NCBI GenBank assembly: GCA_029008615.1
Contig: JAQXJI010000007.1
Coordinates: forward strand, 1-64,000
DNA: 64,000 bases
Reading direction: 5' to 3'
DNA from: Elusimicrobiota bacterium
GTDB taxonomy: Bacteria; Elusimicrobiota; Elusimicrobia; Elusimicrobiales; Elusimicrobiaceae
The position numbers and the translations under genes were made by a program. Positions 27,379 to 36,065 of the stretch are shown piece by piece; positions within the stretch are counted from its first letter, which is position 1, and each line of letters begins with the position of its first letter. The notes below the pieces were generated by a model. It ran no database searches and was not told the DNA's origin. It saw only the letters and a list, made by a program, of their open reading frames with translations.

Positions 27379-27942
27379 ATGGATTTTAATTTTAGAATAA
27401 ACAGAACCATAAATTTGGATCAGGCGTCTTCCACGCAAGACGTCGCCAAAGAAACCGCCGCCCTTTTTAAAGAAGACGGCGTTTTGATAGTGGCAAAAAC
27501 CCAGACTGCCGGCAGAGGCAGATTTGAAAGACAATGGGAATCAAAAGAAGGGGGGCTTTATTTCAGTATAATTTTACGCCCCAACAAAAAGACTATGCCG
27601 CTTGAAGAGTTAAGCGTAAAAGCGGGCCGTGCCGTGGCGCAGACGCTTAAAAACCTTTACGGAATAAAAACAAAAATAAAACTGCCCAATGACGTTTTGG
27701 CCTATGACGGCAAAGATTTTAAAAAAATCTCCGGCATTTTAATAGAAACTTCGGCGGGGATTGACGGACATTTGGACTGGATCGCGCTGGGCATAGGGAT
27801 AGACACCAACAATATTCCTTCCAAAAATTTACCTGCCGTAAGTTTAAAACAAATTATCGGCAAACAGGTAAACAATGAAGAACTGCTCCGGAATTTTTTG
27901 CAAAACTTCGCAAAAGAATACATCAGCTGGAATATAGCTTAA
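27379..27942 (+). CDS. birA: Biotin--[acetyl-CoA-carboxylase] ligase
   Basis: A 187-residue catalytic-domain-only ligase that makes biotinyl-AMP and transfers biotin to carrier lysines. Visible are DQASSTQDVAKE, the biotin/ATP loop QTAGRGRFERQWES, GGLYFSI and the KLPNDVLAYDGKKISGILIE-like core (split here by KDF). It lacks the N-terminal HTH and the C-terminal SH3-like domain of E. coli BirA, so it is not a repressor. It starts 9 nt after uvrB. TAAAAT and 6 nt before the ATG could give a leaderless start, but a distant AAGG makes this ambiguous. Confidence 0.92.
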   Translation: MDFNFRINRTINLDQASSTQDVAKETAALFKEDGVLIVAKTQTAGRGRFERQWESKEGGLYFSIILRPNKKTMPLEELSVKAGRAVAQTLKNLYGIKTKIKLPNDVLAYDGKDFKKISGILIETSAGIDGHLDWIALGIGIDTNNIPSKNLPAVSLKQIIGKQVNNEELLRNFLQNFAKEYISWNIA

Positions 27943-27960
27943 TTTTATAAAACAACAATT

Positions 27961-27997
27961 AAAAAAGACGCTTGCCATTACCGGTAAGCGTCTTTTT
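27961..27997. terminator. Bidirectional terminator
   Basis: GACGCTTGCC pairs with GGTAAGCGTC (one wobble), flanked by A6 and T5. It serves birA and the convergent receiver gene. Confidence 0.8.
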
Positions 27998-28017
27998 ATA
28001 TTTTAAAAGCGGCAAAT

Positions 28018-28395
28018 TTAGGCGTCGCCCATAATTTTTTTGACTTTATCAAGCAAAACCGCCGTTCTGAAAGGTTTTAAACAGAAATCCTTTACCTGCG
28101 GATTGCCCGTAAACATTTTGGAAGATTCCTCCAAAGCGGATACTATCATAATTGACGCGCCTTGAAGTTCCTCGTCATTGGCCATTGCCGAGGCTATGGC
28201 TTTGCCGTCCTTGCCGGGAAGCATAACGTCCAACAAAACCAAATGAGGATGAGTCTTCCTGATTAAATCAAGAGCGTTGCGGCCGTTATCGCAGAGATAA
28301 ACTTCATAGCCGCTGCGGCTTAAAATCATATTAAGAAGTTCAAGTATATCCGCTTCGTCTTCAACAATGACAATTCTTTTTTTAAGTTCCGCCAT
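28018..28395 (-). CDS. Stand-alone CheY-like response-regulator receiver
   Basis: A 125-residue single receiver domain. Acidic pocket VEDEAD, phosphoacceptor aspartate in LVLLDVMLPGKDG (about D56), Thr/Ser switch position in IMIVSA, and conserved lysine in FCLKPF. There is no output domain, so it acts by protein-protein contact like CheY, Spo0F or DivK. No histidine kinase is adjacent, so its partner is elsewhere. A GGGGGA site lies before the ATG. Confidence 0.92.
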   Translation of the reverse strand: MAELKKRIVIVEDEADILELLNMILSRSGYEVYLCDNGRNALDLIRKTHPHLVLLDVMLPGKDGKAIASAMANDEELQGASIMIVSALEESSKMFTGNPQVKDFCLKPFRTAVLLDKVKKIMGDA

Positions 28396-28449
28396 ATTTC
28401 CCCCACAGTGTTAAATTTATATAATCTATTAAATAAATTATACTTTTTT

Positions 28450-28461
28450 TACAATATTTTT
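28450..28461 (+). promoter_or_regulatory. -10 box placing the tilS transcript start at its ATG
   Basis: TACAAT (28450-28455) and ATTTTT directly precede the ATG. There is no Shine-Dalgarno. Confidence 0.55.
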
Positions 28462-29190
28462 ATGGATAAAAATAATTTCCAAGCCGCAACTTGGCAAACC
28501 CTTATTAAATTTGAAAAACAAAACGCTTTTTTTAAACCCAAAATCGGTGTTTTGGTTGGGCTTTCCGGCGGAGCAGATTCGGTAGCTTTGGCGCATTTCG
28601 TTAAACAATTAAGCCTTAAAAAACAATTCCCCGTTTATGCCTGCCACGTGCACCACGGCCTTAGAGAAATGGCGGACCGCGACGCGGCATTTGCAAAAAA
28701 AACCGCAAAAGAACTGGGAATAACTTTCATCTTAAAAAAAGTAAACGTAAAAGCTTTGGCTAAAAAAGAAAACTTAAGCATAGAACACGCCGCAAGAAAA
28801 GCCCGCTACCTGGCTTTGACGGAAGCTGCGGAAAAATACGGCTGCAAAAAAATAGCTTTGGCGCATCACTTGGATGACAATGCCGAAACTTTTTTGCTCA
28901 ACCTGCTTAGGGGGACAAAAGCCAAAGGCCTTTTGGGCATACCCGTAAAAAGGCCTTTGGGCAAACTGGAAATTATACGCCCTTTTATGTGTATTACGCG
29001 CGCGGAAGTCAACGATTACGTCAAAGAACATAAACTTGATTTTATTACCGATGAAACCAATTTCGAACAGGTTTATACGCGCAACTGGGTGCGCGGAACG
29101 CTGCTGCCCCTGTTGGAAGAAAAACAACCGCAAATCCGCAAACACATCAATGACATCGCACAAGACTTATATAAATATATAAAGCCTTAA
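28462..29190 (+). CDS. tilS: tRNA(Ile)-lysidine synthetase, catalytic domain only
   Basis: A 242-residue TilS. The PP-loop is GLSGGADSVAL, and family segments HVHHGLREMADRDAAF and LAHHLDDNAETFLLNLLRGT follow. It modifies C34 of tRNA-Ile2 to lysidine so that it reads AUA. It ends at DIAQDLYKYIKP and lacks the C-terminal tRNA-binding domains of the E. coli enzyme (432 residues); short forms are known. I place the start at 28462 because upstream codons read into the promoter region. Its stop overlaps the convergent Yip1-like stop by 4 nt. Confidence 0.93.
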   Translation: MDKNNFQAATWQTLIKFEKQNAFFKPKIGVLVGLSGGADSVALAHFVKQLSLKKQFPVYACHVHHGLREMADRDAAFAKKTAKELGITFILKKVNVKALAKKENLSIEHAARKARYLALTEAAEKYGCKKIALAHHLDDNAETFLLNLLRGTKAKGLLGIPVKRPLGKLEIIRPFMCITRAEVNDYVKEHKLDFITDETNFEQVYTRNWVRGTLLPLLEEKQPQIRKHINDIAQDLYKYIKP

Positions 29191-29750
29191 AATATCATCC
29201 AAAACAGAAGAAAGAAAAATGCTCCGCAGGCCGCAAACAAACTTAAAACGGCGGGAGCAAGCGACAAAATCAAAGTAAAGAAAGTTCTTACTTTTGAAAG
29301 GCCGTAAGCTTTGTTCATCATATAAAGAATAAAACAAATCTGTAAAACGGCTACGATAAACAAAGCAAAAAACTTAAGTGCGGCAAGCGCCGGCGCGGCG
29401 GCCTGAATAAGCGCAAAACTTACCAAAAGCGTTAGGCAAAACTGAGAAAGCCCTATAAGCGTAAAAAGACCCAAAGCACTGCCTTTGCCGGTAGAAATTT
29501 CAAGCAGCAAATGCGCGCTTGAAGCCACAAAAAAGCCTATGCACAAATTTACGAACAAAACCGCAAAGAAACCGAAGGTAAAAGCAAAGTTGCCCATACC
29601 TCCACCGCTTAAAGCCCACATTATCATTATGCTTAAAGAACCCGCCGCATATCCCAAAAAAGCCAAAGCCAAGGAGCGGGATTTAATTATTCCGTCAACC
29701 GCTTTGGAAGGTTCTGTTACAAAATTATAAAGCGCATTTATAAAACCCAT
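29187..29750 (-). CDS. Yip1/YIP-like membrane protein
   Basis: A 187-residue protein with about five transmembrane helices and an N-terminal amphipathic segment (MGFINALYNFVTEPSKAVDG) typical of bacterial Yip1-domain proteins. The function of these proteins is unknown. It lies 9 nt after sppA and appears to be cotranscribed with it; an AAGGAGC site precedes the ATG. Its stop overlaps the stop of convergent tilS. Confidence 0.75.
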   Translation of the reverse strand: MGFINALYNFVTEPSKAVDGIIKSRSLALAFLGYAAGSLSIMIMWALSGGGMGNFAFTFGFFAVLFVNLCIGFFVASSAHLLLEISTGKGSALGLFTLIGLSQFCLTLLVSFALIQAAAPALAALKFFALFIVAVLQICFILYMMNKAYGLSKVRTFFTLILSLAPAVLSLFAACGAFFFLLFWMIF

Positions 29751-29759
29751 AAAAGCTCC

Positions 29760-30827
29760 TTAATAAGCCCACAGGTAAGAAACTTTCGGCGTGGTAAAAT
29801 CTTCTATTTTGGAAGATAAACCAAGTTTGCTTTCCATAGAAGCGCCGCCCATATAGAGCATTTCCATAAAATTGTTCGGCCGCGGAGAAATAAGTTTTAT
29901 GTCTTTTACGCCGGTAAGCTCGGCAAGCTGCTGTTTGGCGGTTTCTTCCCCGCCCAATGCGTCAATAAGGCCGATTTCTTTGGCACGCGCGCCGGTAAAG
30001 ACGCGTCCGTCGGCGTATATCGCCAGCATTTCCGCATTCACGTTAGGGCGGCCTTTTTGTACGGCTTGGAAAAATTGCTGATAGGTTTCGTTAATCATTT
30101 CCTGCAAGAGGGCGACTTCCTCCTCCGTCATCGGGCGGTAGGCCGAGCCTATGTCTTTATGCTTGCCGGATTTTACGGGCATAACTTTTATGCCGAGTTT
30201 ATCAAACAAACCTTCCACATTATTGGCCTGCATTATTACGCCGATAGAACCCGTCATAGTGCCTGGCTGAGCCACAATTCTGTCAGCCGCCATAGCTATA
30301 TAAAAACCGCCGCTGGCCGCAACATCCCTAAACAAAGCCACCACCGGCTTTTTCTTGGATTTAAAAAATAAAATGGCATTGTAAATATCCTGTACGGAAG
30401 CAACCGTACCGCCGGGGGAATTGATATCCAACAAAAGGGCTTTTACTTCTTTTTTATCGGCCAAATCCCTTATTCTTTTTGCTATTGAAGAAGCGCTGTT
30501 CTGGCGGGCCATAAAACCGCTTTCGCCGCCTTCCTGTATTACGCCGCGCACTTTAATTACGGCTGCACCTTCCTCTTTTGAAAGCTTCTTAAGCAAAGAA
30601 GAGGCTTCCGCCACATTGTCCGTCACGGAAGTATCGGCGATTTCTTCCTTTTCTTTAGGCGAGGCGGAAGGCGTTAAAGCCAAGTAGAGCCCGCTGGCCA
30701 TAGAAACCGTAAATACGGCCGTCAGCAAAACGAGCCAAAATTTTACGCCGGAAATTTGTTTTTCTTCTTTTGAAGGGCTTTCCTCCAACACCGGTTCTTG
30801 TGCCGGATTTTCGTTGTTTTCTTCCAT
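29760..30827 (-). CDS. sppA: Signal peptide peptidase SppA (36K type)
   Basis: A 355-residue membrane-anchored serine protease (S49) that degrades cleaved signal peptides. One TM helix (about residues 30-50) follows a charged N-terminus. The protease core has LLLDINSPGGTV, the nucleophile serine in VAASGGFYIAMAADRI, GSIGVIMQ, and the general-base lysine in KSGKHKDIGS. The length is that of the short SppA with one protease domain. An AGAGGAG site precedes the ATG. It is first of a two-gene unit with the Yip1-like gene. Confidence 0.94.
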   Translation of the reverse strand: MEENNENPAQEPVLEESPSKEEKQISGVKFWLVLLTAVFTVSMASGLYLALTPSASPKEKEEIADTSVTDNVAEASSLLKKLSKEEGAAVIKVRGVIQEGGESGFMARQNSASSIAKRIRDLADKKEVKALLLDINSPGGTVASVQDIYNAILFFKSKKKPVVALFRDVAASGGFYIAMAADRIVAQPGTMTGSIGVIMQANNVEGLFDKLGIKVMPVKSGKHKDIGSAYRPMTEEEVALLQEMINETYQQFFQAVQKGRPNVNAEMLAIYADGRVFTGARAKEIGLIDALGGEETAKQQLAELTGVKDIKLISPRPNNFMEMLYMGGASMESKLGLSSKIEDFTTPKVSYLWAY

Positions 30828-30916
30828 TTGAAACTCCTCTGAAAATCGTTGTATCGCTTTAAAATAATTATATCAATAAAATGATACAATTTATTTAAAC
30901 CAAAGCGGAGGCATTT

Positions 30917-31801
30917 ATGTTTAAAGGAATTTATACCGCGCTTATAACGCCTTTTAAAGATTCAAAGACGGATTTTGACGCCCTTGGAACTTTGATTGAC
31001 AGACAAATCAAAGCCGGCGTTGAAGGATTTGTACTGCTTGGCACAACGGCGGAAACGCCCGCGCTCTCTTTTGAAGAAAAGAAGGAAATTTTGGATTTTG
31101 CCTGCGCGCATATCGGGAAAAGAGCAAAAATCGTTATAGGCGCCGGCTCAAACAACACTCAAACGACTCTTAAAAACATTGAACTGGCCTCCCGCTATAA
31201 TCCCAACGGACTTTTAATAGTTACGCCTTATTACAACAAACCCAACCTTAACGGAATGATAAAGCATTTTTCTTTGGCGGCAGAAGCCGGCAAACCCATT
31301 ATTCTTTATCACATACCCGGCAGAACGGGCCAAAAATTGAATCAGGATTTTTTGACGCATTTACTTGAAGCCGTCCCGCAAATTAAAGGAGTAAAAGAAT
31401 CCGACTACGATATAAACCATATAACGCAAACCGCGGTAAAATTCGGCGCGGACAGGATTGACTATATTTGCGGCAACGATGATTTATGGCCGGTATTTTT
31501 AGGGCTCGGGTCGCGCTGCCTTATAACTGCCGCGGGCAATACTATGGCCCCGGCTATGGTAAAAATTTATAAACTTTTTGAGCAAGGCCAGACTGCGGAA
31601 GCTATGAATGTTTTTCGTAAAGCGTGGCCCGTAATTACAGGCAGTTTTATTGAAGTCAATCCGACTTGCCCCAAATATTTGCTTTCGAAACTGGGGTTAT
31701 GCTCCGAAGAAGTAAGGCTTCCGCTGGGCGAACTTACACCTAAAACAAAAGAAACTTTGGACAACATTTTTGAAACTTATCCCAAGGAATTTTTTATATG
31801 A
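30917..31801 (+). CDS. dapA: 4-hydroxy-tetrahydrodipicolinate synthase
   Basis: A 294-residue class I aldolase that condenses pyruvate and aspartate semialdehyde, the first committed step to DAP and lysine. GTTAETPAL holds the substrate-binding threonines, VTPYYNKP the catalytic tyrosine, and QIKGVKESDYD the Schiff-base lysine (about K160). A GGAGG site precedes the ATG. It opens a tightly overlapped operon with lysC-like, asd, dapB and murC genes. No lysine riboswitch is evident in the short 5' region. Confidence 0.97.
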   Translation: MFKGIYTALITPFKDSKTDFDALGTLIDRQIKAGVEGFVLLGTTAETPALSFEEKKEILDFACAHIGKRAKIVIGAGSNNTQTTLKNIELASRYNPNGLLIVTPYYNKPNLNGMIKHFSLAAEAGKPIILYHIPGRTGQKLNQDFLTHLLEAVPQIKGVKESDYDINHITQTAVKFGADRIDYICGNDDLWPVFLGLGSRCLITAAGNTMAPAMVKIYKLFEQGQTAEAMNVFRKAWPVITGSFIEVNPTCPKYLLSKLGLCSEEVRLPLGELTPKTKETLDNIFETYPKEFFI

Positions 31802-32526
31802 AGAAAATTTCCGTATTGAAATTCGGCGGAAACACTTTAGCCAACAAAGAGAAAATTTTATTAGCCGTCAACCTTATCAAAAAAAGAGTTGAACAGGGCA
31901 TTTTGCCCGTGGTGGTGGCTTCCGCCAACGGCAATATGACCGATATCCTTTTGGATAACGCTTATTCCTTAAGTAAAAATCCCAATAAGCGCGAACTTGA
32001 TATGCTTATAACCACCGGCGAACGCATAAGCGTGGCTTTGCTTTCCATAGCTTTAAACGACATTAATCTGCCGGCGGTTTCTTTGACAGGATCGCAAATA
32101 GGCCTTACTACAACGCCCGAACACGCCGGGGCGGATATTAAAGGCATTACAGGGGACAGACTTCAAAAGGAACTTGATAAAGGACACATCCCAATAATAG
32201 CCGGTTTTCAGGGCATAGGGGAAAACAAGGAAATCACCACTTTAAAACGCGGCGGGAGTGATGTTTCGGCGGTATTTATAGCTAGCCAGTTGGGCGCGGA
32301 TCACGTGGAAATGATAAAAGACGTCGACGGCGTTTACACAAAAGATCCGAACAAAAACAAAGACGCCGAAAAGCTTAACCTTATGGATTTTGACGTTATG
32401 TACAAACTGGCGCTTGAAGGCGCGAATGTTCTTCATCCCGACGCAATAAAGCTTGCCAAGGAAAAGAATGTGGAAATAAGAATCATCTATTATAAAACAG
32501 GCGAAGTGGGGACTATTATAAAATGA
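31798..32526 (+). CDS. Aspartate kinase, catalytic domain only (no ACT domain)
   Basis: A 242-residue amino-acid kinase that phosphorylates aspartate at the head of the lysine/DAP pathway. Motifs KFGGNTLANKEKI (ATP site), ITTGERISVAL, LTGSQIGLTTTP, LKRGGSDVSAVFIA and DVDGVYTKDPN are clear. It ends at EVGTIIK, where full-length aspartokinases (about 400-450 residues) continue into two ACT domains that bind lysine or threonine. It is therefore predicted to be insensitive to that feedback. It overlaps dapA and asd by 4 nt each, which supports a dedicated DAP role. Confidence 0.88.
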   Translation: MKKISVLKFGGNTLANKEKILLAVNLIKKRVEQGILPVVVASANGNMTDILLDNAYSLSKNPNKRELDMLITTGERISVALLSIALNDINLPAVSLTGSQIGLTTTPEHAGADIKGITGDRLQKELDKGHIPIIAGFQGIGENKEITTLKRGGSDVSAVFIASQLGADHVEMIKDVDGVYTKDPNKNKDAEKLNLMDFDVMYKLALEGANVLHPDAIKLAKEKNVEIRIIYYKTGEVGTIIK

Positions 32527-33398
32527 AAAAGATTGCAGTTTTGGGCGCGGCGGGGAAAGTCGGCCAACTAATGTTAAAAGAACTGGCCCGTATGAAAACA
32601 CCGGCCGAAATTGAAGCTTACGGACGGAATGAAAAACCGCTTTCCTGCGATATAGCGATTTTATGCACGGACGACCCGGTCAGCGAGGTTTTGGCAAAGG
32701 AATTAAAAGACAAAGCCGGGTTTATAATTGATATGTCGGCCAAGTTTAGAAATAACCCCGAAGTGCCTTTGGTTATCCCGGAAATCAACGCCGACGCCAT
32801 TACCAAAGAAACCCGCCTTATAGCCAGCCCCAACTGCACCACTACGGGCTTGGTTATGGCTTTAAACCCTTTAAAAAAGAAATATACGCTTGAGGAAGTT
32901 TTCTTCTGTTCTTATCAGGCGATAAGCGGCGGCGGCAAAAAACTGATTGAAGATTTTAATACGGAAGGCTCTTTCTATCAAGCCAACTGCGTGCCTTTGA
33001 TAGGCTCCGTACAACCAAACGGTTTCACTTCGGAAGAGATGAAAGGCCTCAACGAAACCAGAAAAATCCTGCGCCTGCCTTCCATAAAAGTGCGTCCGCA
33101 TACCGTGCGCGTGCCGGTTATGGTAAGCCACAGCCTGGGGGTAACGCTCAAAGCCAAAGAAGATTTTGATATGACGGATATACAGGCTTTGTTCGCTTCC
33201 CAGCCCGGCGTAATATGCGACGGCAAAATCTACACCCCTAAAGAAGCCGAAGGCAAAGACGAGGTTTTCATAAGCAGAATAAGAAGAGATTTTGAAGACA
33301 AAAACATTCTGCATTTCTGGATTACTTTTGACAATCTTCTTAAAGGGGCCGCTCTTAACGGCAGACAGATAGCGGAATATCTTTTGGAGAATTTTTAA
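32523..33398 (+). CDS. asd: Aspartate-semialdehyde dehydrogenase
   Basis: A 291-residue NADPH enzyme that reduces aspartyl phosphate to the semialdehyde used by DapA. N-terminal dinucleotide site VLGAAGKVGQLMLKEL, active-site cysteine in IASPNCTTTGLV, catalytic histidine region VRPHTVRVPVMVSHS. It is shorter than typical enzymes (about 330-370); the GAAGKVGQ loop and the IDMSAKFR segment place it in the Asd/ArgC-like superfamily. Position between aspartokinase and dapB makes Asd more likely than ArgC. Confidence 0.9.
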   Translation: MKKIAVLGAAGKVGQLMLKELARMKTPAEIEAYGRNEKPLSCDIAILCTDDPVSEVLAKELKDKAGFIIDMSAKFRNNPEVPLVIPEINADAITKETRLIASPNCTTTGLVMALNPLKKKYTLEEVFFCSYQAISGGGKKLIEDFNTEGSFYQANCVPLIGSVQPNGFTSEEMKGLNETRKILRLPSIKVRPHTVRVPVMVSHSLGVTLKAKEDFDMTDIQALFASQPGVICDGKIYTPKEAEGKDEVFISRIRRDFEDKNILHFWITFDNLLKGAALNGRQIAEYLLENF

Positions 33399-34066
33399 TG
33401 ATAGACGTAATAATAAACGGCGCGAAAGGGAAAATGGGGGCACTGATAAAAAATATCCTGGAAACGGAATATAAAGATACGGCCCGTATAGTTCAGCTTA
33501 GAGATTTTGACACTAAAGAACCCGCTCCTAAAGCTGACATAATAATAGATTTTTCCCTGCCGGACGGAGCAAAGCAGGCTTATAAAACCGCCAAACAAAT
33601 ACACGCCGCTTTTTTATGCGGCACCACCAACCTTGACGAAGATTTTTTGGCCGAGCTTAAAGCCGAAAAAGATATCCCCGTATTTTATTCAGCAAACGTC
33701 AGCATAGGGGTATTTTTGTTTGGGAAGCTTGTAAAACAGGCAAGTGAACTTTTTAAAGATTATATTCCGCAAATGCACGAAGCGCACCACGCGCAAAAAA
33801 AGGACGCACCGAGCGGAACGGCCAAAACTTTGGCCAAACTTATAGATTTTCCTCAGGAAAAAATAACCTTTGAGCGCACCGGCACAGTTCCCGGGACGCA
33901 TATATTAAACTTAGAATCAAAAAACGGCGACGAAATCATTTCCGTAACGCACAAAGCTTTGGACAGGCGGCTGTTTGCCTCCTCCGCAGTTAAAATAGCT
34001 TTGTGGCTGGCGGGCAGAAAGCCCGGTTTTTACGATATGGCTTCGTTCACGGAGAATTTATTATGA
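33398..34066 (+). CDS. dapB: 4-hydroxy-tetrahydrodipicolinate reductase
   Basis: A 222-residue reductase producing tetrahydrodipicolinate. N-terminal Rossmann site VIINGAKGKMGALI, cofactor-ribose region DFSLPDGA, CGTTNLDE, and catalytic HEAHHAQKKDAPSGTAK. A little shorter than the 240-270 typical length. It starts on the last base of the asd stop (TAATG). The enzyme for the next DAP steps is not in this window. Confidence 0.95.
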   Translation: MIDVIINGAKGKMGALIKNILETEYKDTARIVQLRDFDTKEPAPKADIIIDFSLPDGAKQAYKTAKQIHAAFLCGTTNLDEDFLAELKAEKDIPVFYSANVSIGVFLFGKLVKQASELFKDYIPQMHEAHHAQKKDAPSGTAKTLAKLIDFPQEKITFERTGTVPGTHILNLESKNGDEIISVTHKALDRRLFASSAVKIALWLAGRKPGFYDMASFTENLL

Positions 34067-35469
34067 AAATACATTTTGTAGGAATCGGCGGCATAGGAAT
34101 GAGTGCGCTAGCCCAATTACACGCTATGGCAGGCGACGAAGTTACAGGATCGGACAGACTTATCAACAAAGGCTTTACGGATTTGCCGATATGGAAAGAA
34201 CTTAAAAAACTAGGCGTAAGGATTTATCCGCAGGACGGAAGCGGCATAGCCGAAGACACCGACGCCGTAATTTTGACTTCCGCCATAGAACCCGACAATG
34301 TGGAAATACAAGCCGCAAAAAAATATTCCATACCGATATTGCACCGCTCGGACTTGCTGGCAAAACACGTTAAAGAATCAAAAACGGTAGCCATTTCCGG
34401 CACAAGCGGCAAAAGCACCACCACCGCTATGCTTTTTGAAATTTTAAGAAAAGCCGGCAAAGAACCGTCTTTAATTACCGGCGGGGTATTGCTTTCTTTG
34501 CAGCAGGAAGGGTACTTCGGAAACGTCTACAAAGGCAAAAGTGACATACTTGTCATAGAAGCCGACGAATCCGACGGCACTTTGGTAAACTATCACCCAA
34601 AAATCGGCGTAATGCTGAACTTGGCCAAAGACCATAAAGAACTGGATATTCTTAAAGGATATTTTAAAAAATTCAGTATCAACTGCGACAAATTTATAAT
34701 AAACGCCGAAGAAGAAAACTTAAAAGAAATCGGCGGAAAATGTAAGACCTTCGGCCTTAAAACCGGGGATTTGACGGCGGAAAATTTGAAATTGGACGGT
34801 TTCGGTTCAAATTTTACAGTACAAGGGCAAGCCTTCCGCATAAATTTGCCGGGCGAGCATTATGTTAAAGACGCGCTCGGCGCGATTTCCGCCGCGCTTG
34901 AACTGGGTGTAACTCTTGAACAATGCGCCAAGGCTTTGGAAGAATTTAAAGGCGTTTACAGACGCTTCAACACCATAGGCAAGACCGACGGGATTGAAGT
35001 TGTAGATGACTTCGCCCATAACCCTCACAAGCTAGCCGCCACTTTAAAAGCCGCGCATTTAAGAGGGAAAAGAGTTTTGGCGTTTTTTCAACCTCACGCT
35101 TTTACTTCCGTGCAGCTGCTGCTTAAAGAGTTTATTGAAGAATTTACGCGCCAAATCAAAAAAGACGATATCCTTTGGCTCAGCGAGATTTATTATGCGG
35201 GCGGAACCATCCCCGAGCATATTTCCAGCAAGCTGATTTACGAAGGACTGAAACATAACGGCGTACCGGTAAAATTTATACCTTGCAGGAATGAAACCGC
35301 CGCCGATATCGCCGCTTCCGCGAAACCGGGCGACGTCATACTTGTAATGGGGGCCAGAGATCCGACATTGACCGACTTCGCAAAGCAAATCTTTAGAGCC
35401 ATAAAGGATAAAGATTACTCCCAAAAGCCGTGCAGACAATGCCTGATGAACGTGGATAAAAAGTTCTGA
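34063..35469 (+). CDS. murC: UDP-N-acetylmuramate--L-alanine ligase family (MurC)
   Basis: A 468-residue Mur ligase. N-terminal Rossmann HFVGIGGIGMSALAQLH, P-loop GTSGKSTTTAML, EADESDGTL, VDDFAHNPHKL and FQPHAFTSV support MurC, which adds L-Ala to UDP-MurNAc. Mpl, which recycles UDP-MurNAc with murein tripeptide, has the same fold; the sequence LNLAKDHKELD differs somewhat from classical MurC, so Mpl cannot be fully excluded. The ATG at 34063 overlaps the dapB stop (ATGA) and has GGAG upstream. It closes the DAP operon, tying precursor supply to peptidoglycan synthesis. Confidence 0.85.
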   Translation: MKIHFVGIGGIGMSALAQLHAMAGDEVTGSDRLINKGFTDLPIWKELKKLGVRIYPQDGSGIAEDTDAVILTSAIEPDNVEIQAAKKYSIPILHRSDLLAKHVKESKTVAISGTSGKSTTTAMLFEILRKAGKEPSLITGGVLLSLQQEGYFGNVYKGKSDILVIEADESDGTLVNYHPKIGVMLNLAKDHKELDILKGYFKKFSINCDKFIINAEEENLKEIGGKCKTFGLKTGDLTAENLKLDGFGSNFTVQGQAFRINLPGEHYVKDALGAISAALELGVTLEQCAKALEEFKGVYRRFNTIGKTDGIEVVDDFAHNPHKLAATLKAAHLRGKRVLAFFQPHAFTSVQLLLKEFIEEFTRQIKKDDILWLSEIYYAGGTIPEHISSKLIYEGLKHNGVPVKFIPCRNETAADIAASAKPGDVILVMGARDPTLTDFAKQIFRAIKDKDYSQKPCRQCLMNVDKKF

Positions 35470-35470
35470 T

Positions 35471-35499
35471 AAAAACCGGCCCTCAGAAGGCCGGTTTTT
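35471..35499 (+). terminator. Terminator of the dap-murC operon
   Basis: AAAAACCGGCC, 7-nt loop, GGCCGGTTTTT directly after the murC stop. Confidence 0.85.
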
Positions 35500-35555
35500 A
35501 AGTGTGATATTTTTAACTTTTATGCGTAGTATTAATGAGGGGCGCAAGAATATTT

Positions 35556-36065
35556 ATGGATTTTGACGATACTTACAGAGAACTGTTTAAACCGGTATAC
35601 GCTTATATCCTACTGCGCGCCCAAGATAAAAATCTGGCCGAAGATTTGGCCGCGCGGACTTGGCAGAAAGTTTTTGACAAACAAAATTCTTTCAATCCCG
35701 CAAAAGGCAATTTAAGGCAATGGATTTTTACCATAGCCAGAAACGAGATTAACAGCTATTTCCGTTTATATTATGTAAGGAAAGTGTTTTCCCTCTCGGA
35801 TTTTGAAGATGATTTGGCAAGCGGAGCGGAAGCGGAAAACGTGGAAGCTTCCGCGGAAAAGAAGCAAACCGAAGAAACTCTTAAAAACGCTATGGGCAAA
35901 CTGAAAGCCAATTACAGAGATATACTGGCTTTGAAATTTTATTCCGGTATGAGTAATGTACAAATAGCGCAAACTTTGAAAATAAGCGAAAGCAACGCCG
36001 GAACTTTAATCAACAGAGCTTTAAACAAATTAAAGCTTTTATTGGAGGCTGAAAATGTCGCCTGA
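35556..36065 (+). CDS. ECF-type RNA polymerase sigma factor
   Basis: A 169-residue sigma-70 family protein. Region 2 (about residues 10-75) contains YAYILLRAQDKNLAEDLAAR and GNLRQWIFTIARNEINSYFR. Region 4 (about 105-160) contains NYRDILALKFYSGMSNVQIA and the recognition helix ISESNAGTLINRALNKLK. It lacks regions 1 and 3, as ECF sigmas do. An in-frame ATG at 35535 lies upstream; I chose 35556 because GAGGGG precedes it. It overlaps the downstream membrane gene by 11 nt, as usual for sigma/anti-sigma pairs. Its target genes are unknown. Confidence 0.88.
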   Translation: MDFDDTYRELFKPVYAYILLRAQDKNLAEDLAARTWQKVFDKQNSFNPAKGNLRQWIFTIARNEINSYFRLYYVRKVFSLSDFEDDLASGAEAENVEASAEKKQTEETLKNAMGKLKANYRDILALKFYSGMSNVQIAQTLKISESNAGTLINRALNKLKLLLEAENVA

